64,000 nt of DNA from Micrasema longulum (Eukaryota > Arthropoda > Insecta > Trichoptera > Brachycentridae), in the NCBI GenBank assembly GCA_022494885.1, contig JAGVSM010003931.1, forward strand, positions 179,373-243,372, read 5' to 3'. Position numbers and translations under genes: made by a program. The stretch's first letter is position 1. Every line of letters begins with the position of its first letter. Positions 11,685 through 23,972 of this stretch are shown piece by piece. Below the pieces are notes generated by a model. That model was not told the origin of the DNA, did not search any database, and saw only the letters and a program-made list of their open reading frames with translations.

Positions 11685-12689
11685 AAATGGAAAACACCTT
11701 TGAAAAGAGGGAATGTGCATATCAAGACTTTTACAGGGCACGTCATTGGTAGGAAAATATTAATATATAGACTTTTTAGTTTGAAATCAAGAGATCTTTT
11801 CCATTTTGAAGTTATTTGACGTCAAACCTATACGTGCGACGCGCGACTGTTCAGAACTAATTTCTAAAAAAAATATTCAGTACCGCGACATAAATGCACA
11901 CTTATAACGTAAACATAAAACGTATTTATTCTTAAAAAATATATAATCTACGTAAATAGTATAACACCCATAGTAAAAAAAACAAGTTATATATTTGCAA
12001 AAATTATGAATGGAAATGAGTTGGCGACAAGGAAAATATAGCTAAGTCTGAAATTTAATGTTATATAATATATTTCTTTATTATTCCATATTTTATGGTA
12101 TTTTTATAAGGATGCTTATTTCGATGGAGACGAATTTAAATATTCTTAAAACACCTATACGGCTGGCACTTTATTTTATTTTCAAATACAGATGTGTGAA
12201 AATATGTGCATTTTACAAAAGATTTTTTATGTGTTTTTTTTTTCAGATTTACAAATAAATTGATTTCATAGGCATATGCACATGTATGTAAACAAAAGCT
12301 ATCTTTCTCTCTTTCTCTCTCTGATGCAGTGCGATGCAAGATAAAAAAACAGTAATACACAGATAGTATCGTCAATCGTCCTTTCAATACTAAAATGTCA
12401 AAAACTGACAAAAAAGGAACGACTTGAGATTCCAGTATTAAAAAAAATGAAGTGAATTTTATCCAAGTCTTTGGAATTTAAAAAAAAATCGGTTTGTTTA
12501 TTTTATGAAAAAATGTTCCCCTTAAGTAATATTTTTTGACTTAAATCGTAAATCATTGTTTTCAGTCATAATAGTATATTTTTATTTAAATTCACCTTTT
12601 TTCATCAAGTCAATAATAAATTGATTCTTAAATTAGGATTTCCTTATGATGACGTCAAAAGTAATTCAAAAAAACTTCATAATATAATA
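11685..12689 (+). repeat. Duplicated upstream block of copy B, uninterrupted
   Basis: This is the most complete version of the shared upstream region. It matches 1-360 plus 1320-1860 before copy A, and 17550-18070 plus about 21460-21633 before copy C. The start at about 11685 (ATGGAAAACACCTTTGA) is shared with 17550, so the unit extends slightly beyond what is visible before A. It contains no coding sequence. Confidence 0.75.
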
Positions 12690-12726
12690 TATAAAAGGGA
12701 ACTTCTATTTTCTCATAGCATCAGTT
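12650..12726 (+). promoter_or_regulatory. Core promoter of copy B: CRE-like site, TATA box, initiator
   Basis: TGACGTCA lies at 12650-12657, TATAAAAG at 12690-12697 and TCAGTT at 12721-12726. Spacings are the same as in copy A (40 bp from CRE-like site to TATA start, 31 bp from TATA start to initiator). Confidence 0.8.
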
Positions 12727-12742
12727 CCTTCATTCACCAACC

Positions 12743-14388
12743 ATGAAGTACCTCATCGTATTGGCAGCCACCTTGGCTCTCACAAACGCCCTCACTGGTG
12801 AGAAAAATAAACATTGTCAAAAATATTAACAACATCTCTAATTTGAAGATAAAACAATCATTTCTTTGTTGTATAACGATAAATTTAAAACACAAAATCC
12901 TTCAAGTGGTGTTCTTAACATACAATATCATCATTTAATATAGTATTACAAATATACATATACCTTGTTATAGGCTTGCTCACCTTAGATTTTCAGATTT
13001 ACATTGCTTACACATTTTGTAGCTTCAAAAATAATTTAACCAAATCTTACATGTTAAAGCTAATGGTTAATTATTTTGTCGACAATGCTCATAAAATTAA
13101 ATGGTCAAAAAACATAATGGTCAAGACGCTTGACTCACGCACGGAAGGTTCCGGGTTCGATTCCCGGTGAGAACACAAAAATTAAAATGTGATTTTTCTC
13201 AAGCCTGGCCTCCTGGCCTGTTGTGGTGAAAAAAAAAAAAGAATTACATTTGAAATTTCGGCAATGCTTGTAAAATGTTATTGTTTTTTTCTAAAGCAAC
13301 ATTGCATTCCAGGTGACTGGACTCAATTCCGTATTAAGTATGGCAAAAGTGGTAAACTGCAAGGCATTGACTCCTTCTTTAGGGTAAATAATACCATCGA
13401 CGAGATGTTGGATTCTGGTTGGAAGATTGCAGAGAGCAATCATGATTTCGGGATGACAACAGTCTGCCTTTCCGAGATCGACGTGAGGTTATGTGCTCTC
13501 TATGATACTCGTGGGTTCATTGCTGGTTTGCAAGTAGCGGTAAGCGTTTCAATTAGTTTACACCCACAAACAAAAACAGTTTTTTTTTAGAAACACAACT
13601 TCATGTGTATTTCTCTTGCAGCTTCCACCAAGTGACTTTAAAGACAAAGGCATCCCCTACAATTATTCACTTAGTCCATTTTATGAGAAAAAACTCATTA
13701 ATGGTTACAATTACTATACAAGTACGATGTTGGTAGTTAGTCCCTTGGTACTTGGATTAGGAGGAAGGCTTGCTATGGTCAACCTTGGAACAGGATTGTG
13801 GTTCAAGGAGGGGATTACATATACTGGCGTTCCCACTGAAGAGCTTCTGATTCAGACTACCACATTATACACGAAACAGAACTGTATCAACAATATCGGT
13901 AAGTCTATGCATTTATCGTTGCATTAATCCTAAATGAAATATTAACCGAAGGATAATCATGGTTTGTCCATAAATTATGGGTTCTGTTTTCGTTTCCAGG
14001 CACACACTACTTAAAAATTCCGGTGTCAACTTCATGCTCAGACTTACAGCCTTGGTTCTTGTTGGTCAAAAAGGGGAACATTATTGGAGTCGGTCACCAG
14101 GCGTTCGGAAGGACCAAGAAAGTACAAAGAAATTGGTACGATAGAACCTGTAGAGCAAGCACCAAACTGGTATTCCCCAACGCACCTGACTGCCTCAAGA
14201 ACTGGACTAAAGACCATGGACGTATTGCTATGCGCATGTACTTTGTAGAGACTCCTTGGGAAATCAAATGCGACCAGAAGACGGACAGTATCAAACCAAT
14301 CAACGGATTAACCAGGCTGTTTTTGTATAGTTTATATGCTGAGAAGAACATTGCCAATGGTGTGAAGAAGTTTATTCATAATTGGTGA
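12743..14388 (+). CDS. Secreted protein of unknown family, array copy B (four exons)
   Basis: Exons are 12743-12797, 13313-13539, 13622-13898 and 14000-14388, with GT-AG introns in phases 1, 0 and 1. The 315-aa product differs from copy A at only five residues. The signal peptide, seven cysteines and three sequons are all kept. Residue 20 is Asp (GDW), as in C and D. Intron 1 is longer than in A because of a truncated SINE at 13101-13241. Introns 2 and 3 are nearly identical to those of A, making A and B the youngest pair. A candidate AATAAA lies at 14569-14574. Function is unknown. Confidence 0.9.
13101..13241 (+). mobile_element. Truncated tRNA-derived SINE in intron 1 of copy B
   Basis: It is absent from the otherwise matching intron of copy A. 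It has TGACTCACGCACGGAAGG, a B-box-like GGTTCGATTCCC, a TTTTTCTCAAGCCTGG body and an A-tract. The A-box end and a central piece present in the full copy at 53946-54118 are missing. The ancestral intron A sequence gives the empty site. Confidence 0.85.
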
Positions 14389-16416
14389 TTCTCGATAAAT
14401 TCTTTCTTGGTGTGTCATAAATCGTATTAAAAGCGAAAAAATCCCGTCAGCATTATTTATGTGTTTCTTATTTTATGAATTAATTTTTTTTATTGCATTT
14501 TGATGAGTTTTATATTCATAATAGAAACCTTAATCCGAATCATTAAATACCTTCCAATTTACCATACAAATAAACTTTTAATTTACACTATTCTATTTTA
14601 TGTGTTCATATTTCTTTTTCAAAACTATTAATTTTTATTCCGTAAACCCAAAAACTTACACAACTTTTTTTTGTGTTCCTGCCAGTTGGTTTATTTAATA
14701 TAAAAAAAAATATCTATGGAAAATTATTCAAATTTGAAGGCATAACAATACTTTATATATGGATTGCTTATATATGTATATTTTACCTGAATTGGTTACC
14801 TTTTATATTTGCAATTTTATAACGCGATTTCAAGTTCTGACATACAAATATAGGTGCATGTTTAGTATATAACAGCATTTGTCGATATTATTCCTGGACG
14901 ATTACCTTTTTTTCCCATCATTCCCTTAACCTATCCTTTTAGTATCGACATCAATCAAGAAAATCAAGAAAAAAAGATTAGAACATTTGGATTTGGGACA
15001 TTATAAACAAATTTTTGACATTACATCACTGGCATAAGAATTCTTGGAATTGTCGGGCACCACTGTGAAAGTTATTATAGTAAATTGTTTAATATCATAA
15101 TTCATAGTAAACTTTCATCATCTAGAGCCCAAAATAGAAGAAAATCCTTATCGCATCAAAGGTAGGTCCATATACGTGCTCCTTTCCCTTTAATCAAATA
15201 TTCTAACCTTACTCAAAATTGAATGATGTTCATTTTTTAATTATACAGTTCTCTTTTCGTTAACCGTACAATAGAAGCTAAAAATGTCAATAGTAACTTA
15301 ATGCTATTGAAATTATAGATAAATCTCCTATGAATAGAAATACAAATTAAGGTGAAGTTCGAGACATGTACATATATGCATGTCTTTGGATTGATCTTAC
15401 CGCCGCACAGTGGTTCGCCTATTCTATATTTTTATACTTCGGTCCTTCATGTTTTGATGTAAGTACATGGGTTCATACCGACGGCTCTAGTACCCCTCGA
15501 TACGCATTTAGAGTGTCAAAATTTTTATTTTAACAAGCAATTTTTACTTCAATTACGTTTTTTAATATTTTCATTGTTTTGAGGTTGGTACTTTTGTTCT
15601 TAAAAGTGTCTTTAAAAACATGAGAGAGGAATAAGTCAATTTTGAATCCGAATTAAATTCAGACATAACTGACAGTTTTGAAAACGAACGCCTGGTGCAC
15701 AGATAATGTGTCTACATTCTGCCCTATTACATATAAGATCATCTAGGTGTCAAAGTTGCCACTTAAAAAAAAAAGTTATTACATTTTTTCCATCGGTTTT
15801 ACTATTTTCCTGAGTGTACGTATCGAGACGCTAGAAATGTCGGCTTTGTAATCGATCGGTAGATAAATACAAACAATTTTTAAGCAAACTGTCTTGTCAA
15901 TTGTCAAAAGTCATACAAAAATCATGTCAGGTATGATGAACAGTCTTACGCTTCAAGGCCCCGATTACAATGGGAAACTATAATTTATTTTCAATTTTAT
16001 CTACTAAGTAAAATTATGTTTTCTGTATGAAAAGCAGAATGTGCATACAATTTTTTCTTCTAAACATTTTCAATTATAGGTTACAGACGAATATACCATA
16101 AATATTTATTTTATTTTACTAACATAAACGGCAAATCAATATAATTATTTTTTTTAAAAAGGAACACAAATTACCTCTTACCCAAGATTTATAAAGAAAA
16201 ATTAAACCTAAAAATTACAAAACATATTCAGTAGAAGTTTAAACAATTTAAGAATAAATGTAGAAGTCTAAATAAATAATAATAATCGTGGAGTGCTCTT
16301 TCATATGGCTGGGCAAAGTGAAAAAAAAATGTTTATACGATGAAATGTATAAATAAATAAATATATTTACAATTTATTATCTTTGAAAAAGTTCAAAAGA
16401 TTCTATAATAACTATA
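14389..16416. other. Intergenic, no gene seen
   Basis: The first 200 bp or so match the 3' flank of copy A. After that the sequence is AT-rich, with a GC-richer patch at about 15395-15500. No coding frame or recognisable element was found. Confidence 0.5.
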
Positions 16417-16424
16417 CCCTACAC

Positions 16425-17123
16425 CAGTGTTTCCCACGGTGGGGCGTACGCCCTACCGGTGAGGCATAACGCCTCATAGGTGGGGCACCACGTTTAAGAG
16501 ATGAGACACGTCGGCATTTCACATATAAAGGGGAATACTCATCGGTCATACAAAGAAATGTCTGAGATGTACAAAATTGAAATATACGCCAAATTGTACT
16601 TAAAATAGAATGAAACCCGTTTTCAAATGAAAATGAAAGAAATGAAAACCTTTTCCCTATTTTATTTGGTGGAATGTGGTTTCACCGCCATAAACGTTTT
16701 ACTCGTGAAAAAAAGAAATCGGTTGGATATAATTAATTACTACTTAAGACTGAAATTAACTAAGTTAGATCCGGACATAAAATTATTTGTAGCAAGCGTA
16801 ACTGAGTTAAATCATGAATTAGGCGTCAATATTTGTGTGTTTGTACTAAATTTCAATTGTCACTTGTGTTTTATTATTGTTTTAATTTTTATTTAATTCT
16901 ACTTAATTACATTTTCAATTTGTGTTTTGTAATAATTTAAGTTTCAATTTATGTATTGGAATAGGTTTTATTGAATTGCATTATGGGTTCATATGTTTAC
17001 AAACATATTACAATATGATTCGAAAATTACCCTGCTGTTTAATTAAAAAAAATATGTCGGTGGAGCATCTGAAATTTAAAAAGACTACGGGGGGCATGGC
17101 ATAAAGAAGGCTGGGAAACACTG
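16425..17123 (+). mobile_element. hAT element remnant with TIRs, 8-bp TSD and transposase C-terminus
   Basis: The ends are CAGTGTTTCCCA and GGGAAACACTG, the hAT-type terminus. They are flanked by CCCTACAC (16417-16424) and CCCTACGC (17124-17131), an 8-bp target duplication with one mismatch. The open frame 16627-16896 contains ECGFTAINVLLVKKRNRLDI, then LRLKLTKLDPDIKLF, matching the C-terminal dimerisation region of ZBED5/SCAND3-like hAT transposases. The catalytic region is missing, so the 699-bp element is an internally deleted, non-autonomous copy. Confidence 0.85.
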
Positions 17124-17164
17124 CCCTACGCTTAATATATCCTATACGTGGGGATAACTATTGC

Positions 17165-17402
17165 TGAGTTCATGAAGTCTGTTCATGCAAGTATACTTAC
17201 TTTCGTAAACAATTATAGGTTTTTCTTTAAGATAATCGAAGATAACTCTGTTAACTTCCCATTGGAATCGGGGCCCAGATACCAGTCCAGTTACTATTAA
17301 ATATTCTAGTGTGAAAACATTATTTTAAATAAATATTTCGTATACATTATGTCGGGAATCGCAAGCAAACGCGCTGACCATTACACCACGAGGCCGACTC
17401 CA
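17165..17402 (-). mobile_element. tRNA-derived SINE, antisense copy
   Basis: Read on the minus strand, the end near 17400 gives CCTCGTGGTGTAATGGTCAG (A-box-like), then GATTCCCGAC (B-box-like). The distal part has a TATTCTAGTGTGAAAA string also present near 57105. Related antisense copies lie at 25320-25592 and, interrupted, at 56335-57205. It is too diverged to fold as a working tRNA. Confidence 0.7.
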
Positions 17403-17549
17403 TTTAGTAACATAATCCAAGGATAAAATACGGAATACACGAAAAGAATCCCAATAATTTTCAATTGTGAACTATTCGAAAAAATCATTTTATCAACAAT
17501 ATTTGGAGTATATGAAATTTCATTACAATAAAAAGATATTTCATCAGAA

Positions 17550-18075
17550 ATGGAAAACATCTTCGAGAAGAGGGGGTGTTGTACCAAGGTATTTGCAGGG
17601 TGTGTCATTGACTGGTTGGAGTGATCATTGTCACCCAATACGCAATGGCAGGAAAATGTAGACTAAACGTCTTCTAGACTTCTTAGTTTGAAATCGAGTC
17701 CTTTTCTATTTTTAAGTTATATGACGTCAAAACAAATACGTGTGACGCACGACAAATCAAAAATGATATATTCAAAATTCTTTATTACCGACATAAATGC
17801 ATACCAACCCGCTAAACGTAAACATTAAACGTATTTTTCGTAAAAATTCGTAAAAAAGATTCGTGAAAAAATACAATTTGCGTAATAATATAATAACACC
17901 CATTGAATAAAAAAAAGTAAAGTATCTGCAAAAATTATTATTGTAAATTGGCTGGCGACAGAGATAACCTAGTTAAGTCTAAAACTGACAATTCTTTGAA
18001 ACATATTTCTCCGTAATTCCATACATTATGGACATTTAAAAAAATTGCCAATTTGATCGGAGAAGAATTTTAATA
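17550..18075 (+). repeat. Duplicated upstream block of copy C (distal part)
   Basis: It shares ATGGAAAACATCTTCGAGAA, the AGACTTCTTAGTTTGAAATC stretch, ATGACGTCAAAA and ACGTGTGACGCACGAC with the blocks before A and B. It is separated from the proximal part (about 21460 onward) by RTE and other insertions totalling more than 3 kb. Confidence 0.7.
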
Positions 18076-18109
18076 TGCTTAATTACGTTTATATGGTGTT
18101 CTTCTTAGT

Positions 18110-19810
18110 CGTTTGGTCTCGGTAGTGCAGTCGTGGTCACGTTGGCAGGAGGGAAGCACGTCGTTCGGAACCGCTTCCATCCGTTTCTGTCTTCAGGGCT
18201 TCTGGAGGCCTCCTGGGCTAGTAATTCAAACGCTCTCGCGGCCGTATTATCTCACATATTTTGTATGTAAAAAACTCTTTTCTTGTGCCACAAGAGTGGT
18301 TCAGAAAAGCACACCTGAAGACGGATGCCAGTCGCTTCTGTAGCCAAGTCTGTCGAGAACGAGTTTGCTCTACTCGTCTATGTACCACTAATTTATCGAT
18401 GTTGTCTCTTAGCCTCGTAACTTGGCTAAAGCATCTGAGAACACAGATTTGCACAAAAAAAGAAAAAAGACGTTGTTGGATACCCAATTTTCGGGTTAAA
18501 CAAACATTAGTCTTATGGGCGGTCCATAGTATCCGCTACGTTCAATGCCAGCACTACGTTTCAAACGCGTCTATCCTTCTTCTTTCTCTTTCTCTCAAGA
18601 CCCATGTTTCTACGGCGTACAACAATATTTTTAACCAATGTACCTATTTAAAATCATTATTAAGATCAGTTTTTTTGTAGACTCGGTAATAATTGGGGTT
18701 TAAACCGTCAGTAGGGTTGCAGTGAGTCACATCTTGCTGAAGGGTGTGATTCTATTAAATGCTGCGAATGCCCAGTTGCATTCCACCGGCAACACTACTG
18801 ACTAGTCCAACTCGTTAGCGTCTACGTCGTGAACCCCGGGCAATGGGATCACACTCATAACGGTGTGTTCATTGCAGATAACGAGAGGATGAAAGGCGAG
18901 TTTCTGGCGCCTTGAATCCACCAGAGAAGGCAACGGGAAACCACTCTGGTCATCTTTTCCGAGGAATCACTATGGCGAGTACATTCAACAAGTAGTTGTC
19001 TTGGCCTCGGAGGAGCGAAGGACCAAGATGCTTTCGCTGTAGTGATCGCCAACATCGGGGGGACCTGATAAGGCACCGCCAGAAAAAATAATGCCAAACT
19101 GTTTTGAATTTTTTCATCGCAGAGCAAGTCATAGCATTTCTCCTTTCGATTTCAGCATCGCACCCTCTTCTGTTAACTATAATTGAGCCTAGATAAATAC
19201 TATATCCATTTACGACCTCGCGATTTCCAATATTAGTTATTTCTGGTCTGGATTCATTTCTCTGATCGATGATAATAATTTCAGGTATTTTCCCGTTGGT
19301 TTCAAGGCCAAAATCAGTTATAGTATTTTTTTCTAGTGAAGATAGAAGTTCGCTCATGTCAACTTCACTATTGGTAGGAAGAGTAGTCTCATCGACATAT
19401 CTCAAATTCGATATTCGTCATCAATTAATAGAGATGTCCCTTTTCTAGTTCTCCAATACTATTCTCATTATACAATCAGTACTGTATGTATTAATATAAA
19501 TCCCTGACAAACTCCAGCACGAGTTTCAAATACATTTGAGTCTCCATTTAGTCTCACCGTAGAGGAGTTATCTCATAAAAACTTCTTAATAGGAAAACAA
19601 GATGATTAGGTGCTCCCATTTATCCTATTTTACCGAATCAAAAGCCTACATAAGCGTAAAGTTAAATTTTCTTGCTTTTTCAATAACCAGCCTAAATAAA
19701 AAGATTTGCTCTTGAGTACATTTTCCTCGAACAAATCCCGCTTGCTATATGACTATTTGATCTGGGAGGAATGATATCAATCGTTTGTTTAAAAAAGAAT
19801 AAATTATTTT
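18110..19810 (-). mobile_element. RTE-like LINE fragment, degenerate reverse transcriptase
   Basis: On the minus strand, from right to left, the remnants read ENVLKSKSFYLGWLL-like, RYVDETTLPTNSEVDMSELL (the YADDT block), ITNIGNREVVNGYSIYLGS, GGCDAEIE-like GCDAEIERR, ETWVLRERERRRIDAFET at about 18560-18625, and VTRLRDNIDKLVVHRRVEQ near 18400. This is the motif order of RTE/BovB-type RTs. Multiple frameshifts and stops show that it is dead. It inserted in the copy C upstream block. Confidence 0.8.
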
Positions 19811-20587
19811 TCTTCCATGAGAAACAAGTGATATTAGTCTTTAATTTTAAAACTTCTTTTTGAAGCCTTTTTTATGCAGTGTTTTTAAAACAGAATGACA
19901 TCAATTCTATGGCCATTTTTTTATCTTTCAGATGTAGTTGCATATTATGCAAAACATATCCACACCATAGTCTTTAATGATCTCTGAAATGAATTAAATT
20001 CTGTTTTTATTTCTGATTTAAGTAAGGCTGGTTTGCGTTCACAAAAATTTCTAAAATCAATTGTGGTTAGACCGTTTCTTGTAAAACGTGATTTCCAACA
20101 TTTTTTCCATACATCAGTATTTTTAAACTAAAAAAAATATTTCCAGTATTAAAAAAAAATGCAGCGTAATTAGTTATAAGTACAAAGTTTTGTTTGAATT
20201 ATTTTCTCGTGTATTTTCTCCTAAAGATCTACTAGAAAAATTTATTTTGCATGTAACTTACACATTTTTTGTCACTTTTCATTCATTTTGTGTAAAACTA
20301 TATCTGGAATTATAAGAATTAAACCAATAAAGAGTTACAAATCGAAATATTTGGGTGAATCATGAGAATGCAAATACCACGTTTTCATTTTTTTTAAAAC
20401 ATTCACAGGCAAGAGAGCACGTGTACAAAAAAAGCTCTCTAGAGAGAGAGAGAGAGCTCTGTGTAATTTAATATACACACCAGGGGCGAACCGTGTATAG
20501 AAGCGATTATGCGCAGCTTACCATTATATTTGACTAACCACAATAATGTTTTACTGTAACTTAATTTACAGAAAAACAAATAAATAA
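19811..20587. other. Intergenic, no gene seen; short GA tract
   Basis: AT-rich sequence with an AGAGAGAGAGAGAG tract near 20438-20458 flanked by AGCTCT on both sides. No coding frame was found. Confidence 0.5.
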
Positions 20588-21266
20588 TTACCATATATTT
20601 TAAATCATTTCCGCAGTTCGTATTTTTATCCTAATATAAATATTAATATAATTAAAGCTCGCCCAGCGCCTGCCGTGAGCCAAGAAACTAGCCAATTATT
20701 CCAGCTTATTTTTTCATACAAATAAGTATACTACATTTTGAATGCCTTAACCTCAGAGCGGGTTTTTTCTTCTAGATTAAACTTGCAGATTACACAAATT
20801 ATTTGAAGATTCTTGATTTGGAAAACAGTATTTCAAACATTATTTCTTAAGGGCTATTTTTCTTTGAGATGGTACTTTTGATATAAGACCATAATTACTT
20901 TCATGCTTCATATTGCAGAACATATAGCGCTTGACGCGGTCGTTTTTAGCACTATTAATTTCTAGAACAATTCAGCCAGTTGACATTTCAATTGAATACC
21001 TAATCTCGACTGAATTCATACTGCTATTTTTTAATGAGTTATATATCAAATTAATGGATAATAAATCTTTATAATCAAATATATAACGAAGTTACTTCGT
21101 ATGAGTTGATTTCGTGGATGAGAGTTGTTGTATCACACAGAACCACAGAAAAATATCAGTTTATAGTATATATTACTTAAACTATATTATGTACCTTCTA
21201 TGTAGGTAAAAATATATGATTTTTTTTATAGCTTACCTGTAAATAAAATCACCATTCGCCACTGAT
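20588..21266 (+). repeat. Unclassified dispersed repeat of about 680 bp, copy 1
   Basis: It is closely similar in the same orientation to 53195-53877. Shared landmarks in order are AAGAAACTAGCC, CAAATTATTTGAAGATTCTT, GCCAGTTGACATTTC, TTGTATCACACAGAACCACA and TTACCTGTAAATAAAA. It has no open frame, no TIRs and no tail that I can identify, and its class is unknown. Confidence 0.75.
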
Positions 21267-21593
21267 ACACACGTGAGTGCGACGAAGAAAAAACATAGAT
21301 ATCGCCAATAATTTCCCCTTAAACACTGTATTACAAACCAAAAATAATACAAAAATACGGCCTTGAAATTCCTTTGTTAATAAAAGTTAAGTGAATGTAA
21401 TTAAAGAAATCGATAAATTTAAAAAAATATGATGAATTACAAATTTCATCAATAAATTTTCCCCTGAAATAATATTTTGTTTACTTGAATCGTACATCAC
21501 TATTTCCAGTTTTCATTTTTATTTCGATTCCCTTTTTTTTCATCGCGTCAATTATATTGATACATTGATTCTTAAATTAGGTTTTCCTCCGCA

Positions 21594-21670
21594 TGACGTA
21601 AGAAATAATTTGAAAAAACTTCATAATGTAATATATAAAAGGGAACTTCTATTTCCTCTAAGCATCAGTT
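21594..21670 (+). promoter_or_regulatory. Core promoter of copy C: altered CRE-like site, TATA box, initiator
   Basis: TATAAAAG lies at 21634-21641 and TCAGTT at 21665-21670, as in A and B. The position equivalent to the CRE-like palindrome, 40 bp before the TATA box, reads TGACGTAA (21594-21601), with one changed base. The gene therefore probably still has a working core promoter despite its lost start codon. Confidence 0.75.
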
Positions 21671-21686
21671 CCTTCATTTACCAACC

Positions 21687-23766
21687 ACGAAGTACCTCAT
21701 CGTATTAGCAGCCACCTTGGCTTTCACAAACGCCCTTACTGGTAAGAAAAATACGATTTATTAAAACAATTAACAACTCCTCTAATTTGAAAATAAGAAA
21801 ATCTTTTCTTTTTTGTGAAACGATTATTTTCACATACAAAAATGATCTTAAAAGTGGTGTTTATAAAACTCAATAGTATTACTTGAGTATACTGGCAAAA
21901 AGCTTTAACTCTCAAGCATTTATTTTTTTTCCATTTTTTCTCATTTATATCTTATTTAAATATAGTAAGATGTTAAGTGCTCATTTAAGAACATGTTTTT
22001 AATTTTTCCGTTTTTTTAAATTTTATATTAAGTGAATAATAAATTATTTAAAGCTTTAAGGCTTAATAAAATACTGGGTATACAACTTAACCTTAAATTT
22101 ATTTTTAAACTATAGATATATGAAATTTAATATGACTTGTGTATTTTGCCAGTTTGTCGAGCGTCAAAAACTTTACAAAACTGCATCATTAAGTCAAATC
22201 AGCATATTTTCGAATTACCGTTTTTTGCCAGCATACCCACGAATATGTATAATTTATACATATATGTACATACGCAGACTTGCTCACCTTAGATTTTTAG
22301 ACTTTCACTACTTGCCCATTTTGTAGTTTTAAAAATAATTTTACTATGTCTTACATGTTGCTGGGTACTGAATTATAATTATAAATTTAAAACCAACTCA
22401 TTGCATTTCTAAGTAATTGTAAACATATCATTATTGTTTTTTTTGTTGATAAACATAAAAATTAACCCACATTTGAATAAAGCATATTCATAAAATAAGA
22501 TAAATTGACAAAAATATGTTGATCATGAAAAATAAATTTAAAATAAGTCAATCCAAAAGACGTAGTTTTTTTCTGATTCCATTTCAAGTCTTTTGTTGAC
22601 AATTCTAAAAAAAAATATAATTCCGTCAACGCTTGTAAAATTAAATAATATATTTTACCTAAGTGACATTGTATTCCAGGTGATTGGACTCAATTCCGTG
22701 TTAAGTATGGCAAAAGTGGTAAACTGCAAGGTATTGACTCCTTCTTTAGGGTAAATAATACCATCGATGAGATGTTGGACTCTGGTTGGAAGATTGCAGA
22801 GAGCAATCATGATTTTGGGATGACAACAGTCTGCCTTTCCGAGATCGACGTGAGGTTGTGTGCTCTCTATGATACTCGTGGGTTCATTGCTGGTTTGCAA
22901 GTAGCGGTAAGCGTTTCAATTAGCTTACACCCATAAACAAAAACAACAAGTTTTTAGAAACAAAACTAAATGTGTATTTCTCTTGCAGCTTCCACCAAGC
23001 GACTTCAAAGACAAGGGCATCCCCTACAATTATTCACTTAGTCCATTTTATGAGAAAAAACTCATTAATGGTTACAATTACTATACAAGTACGATGTTGG
23101 TAGTTAGTCCCTTGGTACTCGGATTAGGAGGAAGGCTTGCCATGGTCAACCTTGGAACAGGATTGTGGTTCAAGGAGGGAATTGCATATACTGGCGTTCC
23201 CACTGAAGAGCTTCTGATTCAGACCACCACATTATACACTAAGCAGAACTGTATCAACAATATCGGTAAGTCTATATAAATATCGTTGCATTAATAAAAA
23301 ATGAAATATTAACCGATGGATAATACGGAAAAAATCATGGTTTGTTCATAAATTATGGGTTCTGTTTCCGTTTCCAGGCACGCACTACTTAAAGATTCCC
23401 GTGACAACTTCGTGCTCAGACTTACAACCTTGGTTCTTGCTCGTCAAAAAGGGGAACATTATTGGAGTCGGTCACCAGGCGTTCGGAAGAACCAAGAAAG
23501 TGCAAAGAAATTGGTACGATAGAACCTGTAGAGCAAGCACCAAACTGGTATTCCCCAACGCACCTGACTGCCTCAAGAACTGGACTAAAGACCATGGACG
23601 TATTGCCATGCGCATGTACTTTGTAGATACTCCTTGGGAAATTAAATGCGACCAGAAGACGGACAGTATTAAACCTATCAACGGATTAACCAGGCTCTTT
23701 TTGTATAGTTTATATGCTGAGAAGAACATTGCCAATGGTGTCAAAAAATTTATTCATAATTGGTGA
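21687..23766 (+). CDS. Array copy C, start codon lost (ACG), otherwise intact
   Basis: Exons are 21687-21741, 22680-22906, 22989-23265 and 23378-23766, with all splice sites and phases as in A, B and D. The position of the initiator codon reads ACG instead of ATG. No other ATG lies between the predicted transcription start and exon 2, and the first downstream in-frame ATG (Met50) would remove the signal peptide. The rest encodes an unbroken 314 residues with all seven cysteines and three sequons. Changes relative to A include L13F, T160A, S196T and E270D. Either ACG is used as a weak start, this is a very young pseudogene, or the base is a sequencing or allelic variant. Confidence 0.75.
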
Positions 23767-23972
23767 TTCTCTAAAAATACTTTTTTGGTGAGCTTTAAGT
23801 CACGTCAAAAGCAAAAAAAACTGTCGTATACATTAATGTTTTTATTATTTGGATTAAAAAAAGATTTGATCTGCATTTTGATGTTTGTTACATAAAATTC
23901 CTAAAACTCAAACTACCGACTCTAATTTTTAAGGGTATATAATAATGGCATTGAGAAAAGCTATAGAGAATG

